A stretch of DNA of 64,000 bases from Raineyella fluvialis (GCF_009646095.1 NZ_CP045725.1:1550001-1614000); one strand, 5' to 3'. Positions 54,695 to 63,698 are shown, numbered from the stretch's first letter. A program made the numbers and translations. The notes: generated by a model from the letters alone, not told the origin.

Positions 54695-56079
54695 GGGCGT
54701 GCCTCCATCGGGGGCAGCCCGATCAGCTGGGTGCTGTCGTCGGCCATGGACAGCTCGGTGGCGGTGATCACCGGCCGGCGGACCTGGTGGGAGATCACCA
54801 GCAGCAGCCCGACGATCATCCAGTTGACCACCATCGAGGAGCCGCCGTGCGTCATCAAGGGCGTGGTGAGGCCGGTCATCGGGGTGAGCCGGGTGACGCC
54901 GCCGATGATCAGGAACACCTGCAGGGCGAACACGAAGGACAGCCCGGTGGCGAGCAGCTTGGAGAAGTCGTCCCTGGCGGCCAGGGCCGTCCGCAGGCCG
55001 CGGAAGGCGAACAGGGCGTAGACCATGATGATGGCCATCAGCCCGGTGATCCCCAGTTCCTCACCGATCGCGGCGGCGATGAAGTCCGACTTGGCCAGCG
55101 GGGTCAGGCCGGGCCGGCCCAGCCCCCAGCCGCGGCCGAGCAGGCCACCCCAGGCGTAGCCGAACTGCGCGCTGATGATCTGCAGGTTCTGGTCGTAGTG
55201 CTGGAACGGGTGCAGCCAGGCATCGATGCGGACCTGGACGTGGTGGAAGATCTGCGCCGCGAGGACGGCGCCGACGGCGAAGGACAGGCCGCCGAGGACG
55301 AGCCAGGCGGGTCGCTCGGTGGAGACGTAGAGCATCACGACGAACAGGCCGAAGAACAGCATCGACATGCCCAGGTCCTTCTGGGTGACCAGGACGACCA
55401 TCGCGATGGCGAGCATCACCCCGAGGGGCCCCAGGTCGCGCGGGCGGGGGAAGGCGATGCCGAGGAACCGGCGTCCGGCCACGGCCAGCGCGTCGCGCTT
55501 GTCGACCAGGTAGGAGGCGAAGGCGATCGTCAGGATGAACTTCGCCGCCTCCGCCGGCTGGAAGGAGAAGCCGAAGAGGCGGATCCAGACCTGCGAGCCG
55601 TTGATCTCGACGCCGATGCCCGGCACCAGCGGGAGCAGCATCAGGACCAGGCCGGTGAGGAAGAGCGTGTACGTGTAGCCCTGCAGCGGGCGGTGGTCGC
55701 GGAGGATGACGATGATGCCCACCGCCAGGGCCATCCCCAGCCCGGTCCAGATCAGCTGCGTCAGCACGTCGTGGCGGGGTGGATCCGGGATCAGGTCGAT
55801 CCGGTGGATCATCGCCAGCCCCATCCCGTTCAGCAGTAGCGCACACGGCAGCAGCAGCGGGTCGGCGTACGGCGCCCGCCAGCGGACGGCGACGTGCAGG
55901 CCCAGGCCGAGTCCGACCCAGACCATCGCGACCGAGGCCATCTCCGGCGGTAGCGTGCCGTTGAGGTTGAGGTGGGTCAGGGCGTAGCCGGACAGCCCGA
56001 TGAACTGGGCGAGGAGGATCATCGCCAGTTCGACGTTGCGCCGCCTGCGGTAGACGACGACATCCGTGGTGGTGGCCAT
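54691..56079 (-). CDS. rodA: RodA/FtsW-type peptidoglycan glycosyltransferase (SEDS family)
   Basis: The 462-residue membrane protein has about 12 helices and SEDS motifs: GIGVEINGSQVWIRL, FQPAEAAKFILTI, GRGWGLGRPGLTPLAKSDFI and GEELGITG, with LMTHGGSSMVVNW near the end. It polymerises glycan strands with its partner PbpA, encoded next. The chosen ATG at 56079 overlaps the pstP stop (TGATG). Confidence 0.95.
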   Translation of the reverse strand: MATTTDVVVYRRRRNVELAMILLAQFIGLSGYALTHLNLNGTLPPEMASVAMVWVGLGLGLHVAVRWRAPYADPLLLPCALLLNGMGLAMIHRIDLIPDPPRHDVLTQLIWTGLGMALAVGIIVILRDHRPLQGYTYTLFLTGLVLMLLPLVPGIGVEINGSQVWIRLFGFSFQPAEAAKFILTIAFASYLVDKRDALAVAGRRFLGIAFPRPRDLGPLGVMLAIAMVVLVTQKDLGMSMLFFGLFVVMLYVSTERPAWLVLGGLSFAVGAVLAAQIFHHVQVRIDAWLHPFQHYDQNLQIISAQFGYAWGGLLGRGWGLGRPGLTPLAKSDFIAAAIGEELGITGLMAIIMVYALFAFRGLRTALAARDDFSKLLATGLSFVFALQVFLIIGGVTRLTPMTGLTTPLMTHGGSSMVVNWMIVGLLLVISHQVRRPVITATELSMADDSTQLIGLPPMEARP

Positions 56080-57679
56080 CAGCACTCCCCGTAGTCGGGG
56101 ACGACCGGGGTCGGCGTCGGCTCCGGGGTCGGCTGGGGGCCGCGCCCGGGGAGGCGGCGCGCGCCTTCGCCTCGTCGGCCGCCTTCTGCTTCGCCTGTTC
56201 CTCGGCGAGACGGGTCGCCTCGGCGGCGGCAGCGTCGGCCTTGGCCCGGACCGTACGGCAGTAGGAGGCGTTCTGGGAGAGCTCGGAGACGCTGGCGTGG
56301 GCGGCCGGCAACGAGGAGACGGTGATGGAGTCGTGCACCTGCTGCTGGTAGCGCGGGGAGAGGTCGGCGATGGTGACGTCAGCGGTCTCCAGCATCCTGT
56401 TCAGGTGCCAGGAGCCGACGTTGGCGTCGAAGCCCCGGTAGATCGCGACCTTGCCGTTGTCCGCCCCGACGAAGTAGCTGTTGTGCCAGACCGCCCAGGT
56501 GCCGATGACCGCGCCGGTCCCCAGCACGATGGCGACCAGCAAGGAGATGAGCGTGACCATCGCCCGGCGGCGCGGCGGCGGGTCCTCGCGCGGCGCGTAG
56601 CGGGCATCCTCGTCGAGGGTCATCGCCCGCGGTGCCGCAGTGCGGCGGGAGACGATGACCGGGGTCGGATCGATGTCGTGGCGCACCGGCAGTTCCCGCA
56701 CCTGGGCCTGGGCCTGGCTGGCGAGCTCCGCCGGGACCGGACGGCCCTCCGCGTCGACCAGCACCGGAGCGGCGAACTGGGCCGGATCCAGCGGGATCTC
56801 CTGCGTACGCTCCGAGACCGGGGGGATGACCCGGGTGGCGGCCGCGCCGACGGTGAGGGGTGCGGTGGTCAGGGTGAGGGCCGTGGCATCGGCGCCCTGG
56901 GCAGTCGTGGCACCGGTGACCTGGGCCGCTGTCGCCTCCGGGCCCTCGTCCACGACGTCGGCGAGGATGATGGTGATGTTGTCGGAGCCGCCGGCCGCGT
57001 GGGCGGCGGCGATCAACTGCTCGAGCGCCTGCGTACGGTCCGGCGTGGCGACCATCCGGGCCAGGTCCTCGTCGTCGACCAGCCCGCACAGGCCGTCGGA
57101 GCACAGCAGCAGCCGATCACCGGCCGCGGCATCGACGAGGCCGATGTCCGGGTCGTTGTTCGGGGCGCCGTTGAGCACCCGGAGCAGCAGCGAGCGGTGC
57201 GGGTGGGTGGCCGCCTGCTCGGGGGTCAGCCGACCCTCGTCGACCAGGGACTGCACCCAGGAATGGTCGTGCGTGACGCGGACGAAGGAACCGCCGCGCT
57301 GCCGATACATGCGGGAGTCACCGATGTGGACGACGGCCAGGTCCTGCCCGTCGAAGGCCGCCGCGGTGACGGTGGTGCCCATGCCGTCGAGGGCGGGGTT
57401 GTCGGCAGCCAGGTCGGCGATGAGTTCGTTGGCGTCGTGGACGCGCTGGGCGACGCGACTGAGCAACTCCTCACCGGTGAGCTGCTGTGCCCCGGAGAGT
57501 TCCTCGTCGAGGGCGCGCAGCCGGGTGACCGCGACGCTGGAGGCGAGGTCGCCCGCGGCGGCGCCACCCATCCCGTCGGCGACCAGGAGGAGATGGCTGG
57601 AGGCGTAGCCGGAGTCCTGATTGTTCTTGCGGACCAGACCGATCTCGGAGTGTGCCGTGTAGCGGAGGGACAACCCCAT
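56079..57679 (-). CDS. pstP: PP2C-type protein phosphatase PstP (frame broken once)
   Basis: The phosphatase domain (residues 1-240) has the metal-binding motifs NNQDSGY, LLVADGMGGAAAGD, HIGDSRMYRQ, LCSDGLCGLVDD and GGSDNITIILADV. It reverses PknB phosphorylation. A 230-residue linker, a membrane helix (ATVTLISLLVAIVLGTGAVI-like) and an extracellular part follow. The last residues need one C added at 56145-56147 to end PEPTPTPVVPDYGEC at the rodA start. An in-frame GTG at 57685 overlaps the fhaB stop and could be the start. Confidence 0.93.
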
Positions 57680-57681
57680 GC

Positions 57682-58206
57682 TCACGGCTCCAGCTTCAGG
57701 ATCGTCCGCCCGATCCTGATCTCGTCGGCCGGCCCGATGATCGTCGCACTGGAGATCCGGCGGCCGTTCACGAACGTGCCGTTGGTCGAACCGAGGTCCT
57801 CGAGGTAGAGCCCGGCTTCCCCATTGACGACCCGGGCGTGGCGGGTCGAGACGTAGTCGTCGTCGAGGACGATCGCGCATTCGGGGGATCGGCCGATCAT
57901 CACGTACGTACCGGACTGGTCGACCTCCGCGGCCATCCCGAGGTGGGGGCCGTTGGTGACGACGATGCGGCTCGGCGTGCTGGGGGTGGGAGCCGGCGGT
58001 GGTGTGGCGGGGGCGGCCGGGCGCCCGGCGTTGAGCCACGCGGGGCCGCCGACGCGGTCCGCTTCGGAGACCCGGGGCAGGTCGGCGGCGGGGACCTTAC
58101 GGCCGAAGAGGTCCGTACGGATGACGTTCGCCGCGAGGAGGACGAAGATCCAGAGGAGTGCGAGGTAGCCGATCTTGAGTGCGGTGAGAAGGATGTCCGA
58201 CATCAC
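57682..58206 (-). CDS. fhaB: FHA-domain membrane protein FhaB (FipA)
   Basis: The 174-residue protein has one N-terminal membrane helix (LALLWIFVLLAANVI, residues about 14-29) and a C-terminal forkhead-associated domain with MIGRSPECAIVLDDDYVSTR, HARV and DLGSTNGTFVNGRRI. FHA domains bind phosphothreonine, here of the neighbouring kinase and its partners. The gene overlaps fhaA by four bases and pstP by a few bases. Confidence 0.94.
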   Translation of the reverse strand: MMSDILLTALKIGYLALLWIFVLLAANVIRTDLFGRKVPAADLPRVSEADRVGGPAWLNAGRPAAPATPPPAPTPSTPSRIVVTNGPHLGMAAEVDQSGTYVMIGRSPECAIVLDDDYVSTRHARVVNGEAGLYLEDLGSTNGTFVNGRRISSATIIGPADEIRIGRTILKLEP

Positions 58207-58940
58207 TGATCCGTGCTGGGGGCGTGGATCAGCATCCGGGTCGACCCGATCTCGATCCGGGACCCCTCGGTGAGGATCGCCTGGGTGACCCGCTGCCCGT
58301 TGACGATGATGCCGTTGGTGGAGCCCAGGTCGACGATCGTCACCTGCTGGTCGTCGCCGACGCCGGACACCTTGATCTCGGCGTGCTGGCGGGAGATGCC
58401 GGGGTCGTTGATGCGCAGATCGGCACTGGTGCCGCGGCCGATGATGAAGCCGGGCGGGGTGAGGGGATGGCGCATCCCGTTGACCTCGAGGACCAGCCGG
58501 GTGCGGTGCAGCGGGGCGGCGGCGGGCTGGCCGCCGTACGAGCCACCTGGGCCCTGGGTGGCCTCGGCGCCCGCGACGGCCTGGGAGATGACGGTGAACC
58601 GGCCGGTGGGCAGCGCGGTGTCCAGCTCGTAGGTGATGGAGATGGGGCCGTTGAAGATGTAGCCCTGGCTCGAGGCGTGCTGTTTGAGCTCAGGCACGAT
58701 CTCGCGACTCAACGTCTTGCCGTACGGGGTGAGTCGCTCGTAGTCGTGCTGGGACAGGAAGACGGTGAACTCGTTGGGCACCAGGCGCCGGTCACGGGAG
58801 ACGACCTTGGCCTCCGCATCGAGCTCCCGCTGCAGGCGGGCGGCGATCTCCACGGGCTGCACGTCTCCCTTGAACGCCCGCGCGAAGGCACCACTGACGG
58901 CGCCCTCCAGCTTCCTTTCGAAGCGGTCGAAGACTCCCAC
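58203..58940 (-). CDS. fhaA: FHA-domain protein FhaA with DUF3662 domain
   Basis: The 245-residue protein begins VGVFDRFERKLEGAVSGAFA, the DUF3662 domain, and ends with an FHA domain (GRGTSADLRINDPGISRQHA, LGSTNGIIVNGQRV). It is shorter than mycobacterial FhaA because the linker between the domains is short. It binds phosphorylated peptidoglycan-synthesis proteins. The GTG at 58940 follows GGAAGGAA; the in-frame sequence upstream to 58982 is not conserved. First gene of the kinase/phosphatase operon. Confidence 0.93.
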   Translation of the reverse strand: MGVFDRFERKLEGAVSGAFARAFKGDVQPVEIAARLQRELDAEAKVVSRDRRLVPNEFTVFLSQHDYERLTPYGKTLSREIVPELKQHASSQGYIFNGPISITYELDTALPTGRFTVISQAVAGAEATQGPGGSYGGQPAAAPLHRTRLVLEVNGMRHPLTPPGFIIGRGTSADLRINDPGISRQHAEIKVSGVGDDQQVTIVDLGSTNGIIVNGQRVTQAILTEGSRIEIGSTRMLIHAPSTDQ

Positions 58941-59230
58941 CTTCAGTTCCTTCCGGCCGATGGCACACGGATACCCCAGCACCGATCTTAGGCGTCACAG
59001 CGTGCAGGGCTGGTACCACGGGCCCGGGGTGGGCCCATGGCGGGGGTTTTGCTGGGGTCGGAAGGGGGTAGCCGGGGCGGTGTGTCGTGGCGCTTGGCCG
59101 GCTGTGGGGGTGGCGCCTGGCCGGGTGTGGGGTGGCGCCGCGGCGTCGTGGCGGGGCACGTGCCGGCGTGGGGATGTGGCGGGTGTCGGCGTTCGGCGAC
59201 GTTTCTGAAAGGTGCTGACTGAAGGCTTGG

Positions 59231-59334
59231 TGGCCGATGACTCTCAGCCTGGCCGATGACTCTCAGCCTGGCCGATCTTGCAAGGTCGGCGGGCGTGAGA
59301 ATCGTCGCACTGCCTGAGAATCGTCGGTCATCTG
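59231..59334. repeat. 19-bp-period repeats in two orientations
   Basis: TGGCCGATGACTCTCAGCC is repeated exactly at 59231 and 59250, with an eight-base start of a third copy at 59269. Then TGAGAATCGTCG is repeated at 59296 and 59315, also 19 bp apart. The second motif matches the reverse complement of the first (TGAGAGTCATCG) at ten of 12 positions, so the block is an inverted array of tandem repeats. Confidence 0.7.
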
Positions 59335-59454
59335 GTCGCGCGTCGGCGCACTGCCTGGGAACGGCCGCTCGCGCGTGGCAGGTGGTCGAGTCATGAGCGA
59401 AGGACGTTTTCAGAGCGGGGGTCACGTGGTTGTCCGACGGCGCCCAGTACCGAT

Positions 59455-59485
59455 TTGACTGTCCTCGCCGCCGATGTGCTATCTT
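59455..59485 (+). promoter_or_regulatory. Promoter of tRNA-Leu (TTGACT - 19 bp - TATCTT)
   Basis: TTGACT at 59455-59460 and TATCTT at 59480-59485 are 19 bp apart; the expected start would be near 59492, about 37 bases before the mature tRNA. Confidence 0.65.
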
Positions 59486-59528
59486 TTTCCGGTTGCTACG
59501 GGCAGGGAGACCTGCACGGATCACTCTT

Positions 59529-59611
59529 GCGCGAGTGGCGGAACGGCAGACGCGCTGGCTTCAGGTGCCAGTGTCCCTTGGGACGTGGAGGTTCAAATCC
59601 TCTCTCGCGCA
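59529..59611 (+). tRNA. tRNA-Leu (anticodon CAG)
   Basis: The acceptor stem GCGCGAG pairs with CTCGCGC; the anticodon arm CTGGC-TTCAGGT-GCCAG has CAG at the anticodon; a long variable arm (TCCC-TT-GGGA) marks a type II tRNA, and the T arm is GGAGG-TTCAAAT-CCTC. Discriminator is A. The CCA end is not encoded in full. A tRNA-Leu next to fhaA is also found in mycobacteria. Confidence 0.95.
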
Positions 59612-59637
59612 CCCTGTGATGTCTCGGGACATCGTGG

Positions 59638-59674
59638 ACGGGTGAACCTCCTGCGTGGAGGTTCACCCGTTTTT
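59638..59674 (+). terminator. Rho-independent terminator of tRNA-Leu
   Basis: ACGGGTGAACCTCC and GGAGGTTCACCCGT form a perfect 14-bp stem with a TGCGT loop, followed by a T5 run. It lies 26 bases after the tRNA. Confidence 0.92.
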
Positions 59675-59763
59675 GCTGTCACGACCCTTCACACTGTTCC
59701 CTCTGCCCAACTCCACTCCGTCGGGGGTGTCGTCCGGCAAGGCCCTGCGGGCAGGATGGGCCT

Positions 59764-60285
59764 ATGGATCGACAAGATTCGACCAGTACGACTCCGGCGA
59801 CCGCCTCGACGACACCGCACCGCGGACTGTTGGACCGGACGTTCTTCGTCAGCCTGATCCTCAAGGGGCTGGACGGTGCTGTCGAGCTCCTGGGGGGCGT
59901 GGTGCTCCTGCTCGTGACTCCGAGCCAGATCCAGAGAGCCGTCGCCGCCGTGACGCGCGGCGAGCTGGCCCAGGACCCGAACGACCTGGTCGCCAACCTG
60001 CTGGTCCGCTACGCGAGCCAGCTCAACGTTTCGTTGACGCACTTCGGCGCCTGGTACCTCCTCGTCCACGGCGTCGTGAAGGTCCTCCTCGTCGGCGCGG
60101 TCCTGCGGAACCGCCTGTGGGCCTATCCGTGGCTGATCGGTTTCCTGGTCGCCTTCATCGGTTACCAGGGCTACGAGCTCGTCGTGCATTACACGCTGGG
60201 GCTGCTTCTGCTGACGCTGTTCGACGTGTTCATCGTGTACCTGACCGTTCGCGAGTACCGCCGCCGCAAGGCGCACGGCCGGTAG
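59764..60285 (+). CDS. DUF2127 family membrane protein
   Basis: The 173-residue protein has four membrane segments. LILKGLDGAVELLGGVVLLL near residue 30, FGAWYLLVHGVVKVLLVGAV and WLIGFLVAFIGYQGYELV fit the DUF2127 family of unknown function, with the conserved KGLDG and HGxxK motifs. It stands alone between the tRNA and a flavin reductase gene. Confidence 0.88.
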   Translation: MDRQDSTSTTPATASTTPHRGLLDRTFFVSLILKGLDGAVELLGGVVLLLVTPSQIQRAVAAVTRGELAQDPNDLVANLLVRYASQLNVSLTHFGAWYLLVHGVVKVLLVGAVLRNRLWAYPWLIGFLVAFIGYQGYELVVHYTLGLLLLTLFDVFIVYLTVREYRRRKAHGR

Positions 60286-60468
60286 GGCCTACGGAACCGC
60301 GCTGGTGACGGCCGCTGGGCACTCTGGGCCCGCGTATCCGGTGATCGGGGCGGCTTCGGACCGTGCGTCGAGTCTGGCGTGTCTCACGTCACGGCACGGG
60401 GAACGACGCTGGTCGGTTCTCGGGTGCAAGATGGTAGAAGTTTCAACCACCCATAAGGAGACATCTTC

Positions 60469-61053
60469 GTGAGCACCTCGATCATGGTCATTGTCGGCAG
60501 CACCCGTAAGGTCCGTAACGGCCGTGGCCTCGCCGATGCGATCTCCATCATCCTGTCCGAGGACCCTGAGGTCACGATCGACCTGGCCGACCTGGCCGAG
60601 ATCTCCCTCACCCCGGAGGACGAGCCGATGCCTCCGATGATGGGCCAGTACCAGCTGCCCACCACCCGCGCCTGGTCGCAGCGGGTCGTCTCCGCCGATG
60701 CCGTCGTGCTCGTCACCCCGGAGTACAACGGTGGCTACCCCGGCACTGTGAAGATCGCTGTGGATGCCATCGCCAAGGAGTGGGCCGCCAAGCCCATGGC
60801 CATCGCGTCGTACGGCTTCTACGGCGGCGTACGCGCCCACCGCCAGCTCTCCGAGATCATGGGCAACCTGCAGGCCGACCTCGTCGAGGTCGAGCAGGGC
60901 CTGAACCTCCAGTTCGGCCAGGAGGACCTCAACGAGCAGGGCCGTCTGGTCGATCCGGCCGCCGTCGTCGAGCGTCACCGCGAGGCCGTCGTCGCTGTCC
61001 GCGAGGCCCTGGTCGCGCGTGCCGGCGCGGAGTCGGTCCCGGCCAACGACTGA
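60469..61053 (+). CDS. NAD(P)H-dependent FMN reductase family protein
   Basis: The 194-residue flavodoxin-like protein has the phosphate-binding GSTRKVRNGRGLADAI, the flavin-ring loop TPEYNGGYPGTVKIAVDAI and ASYGFYGGVRAHRQLSEI. The family transfers hydride from NAD(P)H to flavins, quinones or azo dyes. The GTG start follows AAGGAG at a suitable spacing. No partner monooxygenase is adjacent. Confidence 0.92.
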   Translation: MSTSIMVIVGSTRKVRNGRGLADAISIILSEDPEVTIDLADLAEISLTPEDEPMPPMMGQYQLPTTRAWSQRVVSADAVVLVTPEYNGGYPGTVKIAVDAIAKEWAAKPMAIASYGFYGGVRAHRQLSEIMGNLQADLVEVEQGLNLQFGQEDLNEQGRLVDPAAVVERHREAVVAVREALVARAGAESVPAND

Positions 61054-61192
61054 CCCCTGGGTGTGATGGTGCCACCCGGTGAAGATCGCCTCCCGCCTCC
61101 GCGGTGAGACGTTCGGCGCCGGGTGGCACTGCTCTGTCTCCATCGGCCGACAAGGCCTCGCGCTCCGCCGCCTTGCACGCGACACTAGGGTC

Positions 61193-63214
61193 ATGGCGGG
61201 CGGGGTCGGGGTGCGGGCCGAGGCGGACTGGGTGTCGCTGCTGCTCGAGCGCGCCGGCACGGGGGACACTCTACGACTGCCGGCGTTCGGCACCGGGGGA
61301 GACCCGGATGCCGCCCTGGCCGACGCGTGGCCGGTGGAGTGCCTCCTGCCGGCCGACCAGCTGCGAACGGCACTGATCGCTCTGGTGCGTACGAAGGATG
61401 CGCAGGACCCTCGGGGCCTGCGCATCGTCGGTGCCGACATCCTCGGCCGCCTCGATCTCGACCATCTGGACCTTCCGCTGCCGTTCAGACTCGACCACTG
61501 CCGGCTGCGGGCGGGGGTCACGGCGGTGAACGCGACCTTGGCCGACCTCAGTCTCAGGGGATCGGTGTTCACGACGGCCCCGAGCCCCGGGTGGGCACCG
61601 CCTGCGGTCGACCTGCGAGGTGCCTCGATCACCGGCGAACTCGGCATGACCGGTGCGGTGGTGACCGGCCGGGGCGAGGATGCGCTGGTGCTGGACGGGG
61701 CGACGATCGGTGGTGCGGCGTTCCTCGACCGCGGGTTCTGCGCCGTGGGTCAGGTGCGGGCCCATGGCGCGACCGTTCGTGGCCAACTGAACATGACGGG
61801 TGCGGCGTTGACGGCCCTTGGTGGGGACGCCTTGGTGCTCGATCGGGCGAGCATCGGTGGTGGGGTGTTCCTCGACCGCGGGTTCCGCGCCACGGGGACC
61901 GTACGGGCACATGGCATGACAAGCTCCGGCGAGCTGAACATGACGGGTGCGGCGTTGACGGCCCTGGGTGGGGATGCCCTGGTGCTCGATCGGGCGAGCA
62001 TCGGTGGTGGGGTGTTCCTCGACCGGGGGTTCCGGACCAAGGGCAGGGTCCGTGCCCACGGCGCGATGATCGCCGGCCAACTCAACATGAGCGGCGCGAC
62101 TCTGGCCGGTGCGGGTGATGCGCTGGTGTTGGACGGGGCCACGATCGGCAGTGGGGTGTTCCTCGATGCCGGGTTCCGGGCGTCCGGTCAGGTCCGCCTC
62201 CACACGACCACGATCGCCGGCCAACTGAACATGAGCGGCGCGACCCTGACCGGCGGCGGGCGCGACGCGCTGGTGCTGGACCGGGTGAGTATCGGCGGCG
62301 GAGTGTTCCTCGACGCCGGTTTCCGGGCGACCGGTCAGGTGCGCGCAATCGGGGCGAAGATCACCGGTCAGTTGGCGCTGACCGGCGCAACCCTGACCCG
62401 ACCGGGCGGGACCGCTCTAAACCTGCAGGGTGCCGAGGTGAACGAGTTGTGGCTGCGGGGGCTGAGTGGCGTGAGCGGCGCCGTGGACCTGAACGCGTGC
62501 GACATCGGTGAGCTGGTGCTCGACCCGGGGGGAGGACTGCTGCCCGGTGGGGGCCTGATCGCGGATGGCTGGCAGGTCCGATCGCTTAGCGGGGAGATCG
62601 CCGGCCGGGCGGACCTGGCTCAGAAGTGGCTGGACACCCGGCCTGGGCACGTTGCGTACTCACCGCAACCGGCCCGGGTGTTGGCCGCTGTGTACGAGGA
62701 AGCGGGGCAGCCCGACCAGGCCCGGCGACTGCGCTACACCGCGGCTCGCAAGCTCACCGCGCAGGCGCCCTGGTGGGCCAAGCCGGGGCTGTGGGCCTAC
62801 GGGCTCCTCGTCGGGCACGGCTACTACCCCCTGCTCACCCTGCCGTGGTTGCTGGCCGCGCTGGCGCTGACCTTCGGCGTGGCGACGACCCAGCGAGCGG
62901 CCTTCATTCCGACCGATCCGGGTAAAGCCACCGCGGCCGTTGCCGCGGTCGATGCGAGCAGCCCGGAGGCTCCATCGCCGGCTCCGGTCGTGGTGACCGG
63001 TGCCATGGACTGCACCACTCTCGGCACCTATCCGTGCTTCGATCCCGGCTCCATCGCCCTGCAGACCGTCGTCCCGCCCGCGGCAGCGATCGAGACGACG
63101 GCATGGCGGCCGACGGGCTGGGTCGTCGTCGCGCTGACCGTCGCGAAGTCCGCCGGTTGGATCCTCTCCGTGCTGTTCCTCGCCGGGATCACCGGCCTCC
63201 TGCGCCGGACCTAG
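61193..63214 (+). CDS. Large beta-helix-like repeat protein with C-terminal membrane segments
   Basis: The 673-residue protein consists of a 110-residue N-terminal part, about five 49-residue repeats (residues about 160-410) of the type DALVLDRASIGGGVFLDRGF then RAHGAxxxGQLNMTGAxLT, and a C-terminal part with two membrane helices (LLTLPWLLAALALTFGVATT and LTVAKSAGWILSVLFLAGI). The periodic hydrophobic positions suggest a right-handed beta-helix, like pentapeptide-repeat and related membrane-associated proteins; Streptomyces relatives are labelled membrane-associated oxidoreductases without evidence that I know of. The start at 61193 has only a weak AGGG in front; a GTG at 61079 is in frame but its leader is not protein-like. 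Confidence 0.78.
   Translation: MAGGVGVRAEADWVSLLLERAGTGDTLRLPAFGTGGDPDAALADAWPVECLLPADQLRTALIALVRTKDAQDPRGLRIVGADILGRLDLDHLDLPLPFRLDHCRLRAGVTAVNATLADLSLRGSVFTTAPSPGWAPPAVDLRGASITGELGMTGAVVTGRGEDALVLDGATIGGAAFLDRGFCAVGQVRAHGATVRGQLNMTGAALTALGGDALVLDRASIGGGVFLDRGFRATGTVRAHGMTSSGELNMTGAALTALGGDALVLDRASIGGGVFLDRGFRTKGRVRAHGAMIAGQLNMSGATLAGAGDALVLDGATIGSGVFLDAGFRASGQVRLHTTTIAGQLNMSGATLTGGGRDALVLDRVSIGGGVFLDAGFRATGQVRAIGAKITGQLALTGATLTRPGGTALNLQGAEVNELWLRGLSGVSGAVDLNACDIGELVLDPGGGLLPGGGLIADGWQVRSLSGEIAGRADLAQKWLDTRPGHVAYSPQPARVLAAVYEEAGQPDQARRLRYTAARKLTAQAPWWAKPGLWAYGLLVGHGYYPLLTLPWLLAALALTFGVATTQRAAFIPTDPGKATAAVAAVDASSPEAPSPAPVVVTGAMDCTTLGTYPCFDPGSIALQTVVPPAAAIETTAWRPTGWVVVALTVAKSAGWILSVLFLAGITGLLRRT
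61679..62410 (+). repeat. 147-bp tandem repeats within the beta-helix gene
   Basis: The codons for DALVLD start at 61679, 61826, 61973, 62117 and 62264, that is intervals of 147, 147, 144 and 147 bp. The second and third units are nearly identical over more than 100 bp; the others have diverged. Confidence 0.88.
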
Positions 63215-63323
63215 ACGTCCTGGCACCTCGAGGTGGCTGCTCCGTACGCACCTCCCCGGTACGCCCGTCCTCGATCCGACTGGGACACTGGGAAGACCAG
63301 GACAGTGCAGACCAGGAGCAGAC

Positions 63324-63635
63324 ATGAGTGTCGTCGTCACCGCCGTTTTCTACCCCCTTCCCGGCCGCAGGCATGACCTTGCGGCCGCGATGCGCGCGGG
63401 GATCGAAGCCGTCCATGGTGAGGAGGGCTGCGAGCTCTACGCCATCCATGACGCGGAGGACGGCACCATCACCATGATCGAGAAGTGGGCCAGTGCCGAG
63501 GCGCTCGATGCGCACGCGAAGGGCGAAGCCATCGCCGTGCTCAACCGCGACGTCGAGGGCCTGCTGGCTCAGCCCACGCTCGTCACCCGGATGATGCCGA
63601 TCCCCATGGGGACCGATGAGCAGGGACGGCTCTGA
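63324..63635 (+). CDS. Antibiotic biosynthesis monooxygenase (ABM) domain protein
   Basis: The 103-residue protein has the dimeric ferredoxin-like ABM fold: VVVTAVFYPLPGRRHDLAAA, EEGCELYAIHDAEDGTI, MIEKWASAEALDAHAKGEAI. Family members are small cofactor-free quinol monooxygenases (YgiN type) or haem-degrading enzymes; the Trp-containing strand is present. A palindromic terminator follows. Confidence 0.9.
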   Translation: MSVVVTAVFYPLPGRRHDLAAAMRAGIEAVHGEEGCELYAIHDAEDGTITMIEKWASAEALDAHAKGEAIAVLNRDVEGLLAQPTLVTRMMPIPMGTDEQGRL

Positions 63636-63662
63636 CGGGCTGACAGCCCGATATACGACGTC

Positions 63663-63698
63663 GAGGCGGGGTGGGATCAGCTGATCCCACCCCGCCTC
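63663..63698. terminator. 36-bp perfect palindrome, probable terminator
   Basis: GAGGCGGGGTGGGATCAG is followed directly by its exact reverse complement, 27 bp after the ABM gene. There is no T-run, so it may act with Rho or as a transcript-stabilising end. Confidence 0.7.

Larger units (their letters stand above)
58941..59528. other. 588-bp gap with G-rich and 19-bp repeats between fhaA and tRNA-Leu
   Basis: No gene is recognisable. From 59030 to 59180 the plus strand is very G-rich, with two copies of GTGGCGCYTGGCCGG near 59090 and 59115. From 59231 to 59330 there are 19-bp-period repeats (listed separately). The tRNA promoter stands at the right end and the fhaA promoter must lie at the left end. 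Confidence 0.65.

Noticed and set aside
55061..58039. A single 992-codon minus-strand frame covering pstP and most of rodA
   Set aside because: Only the pstP part is real; beyond about 56150 it runs out of frame through rodA because of a one-base loss.
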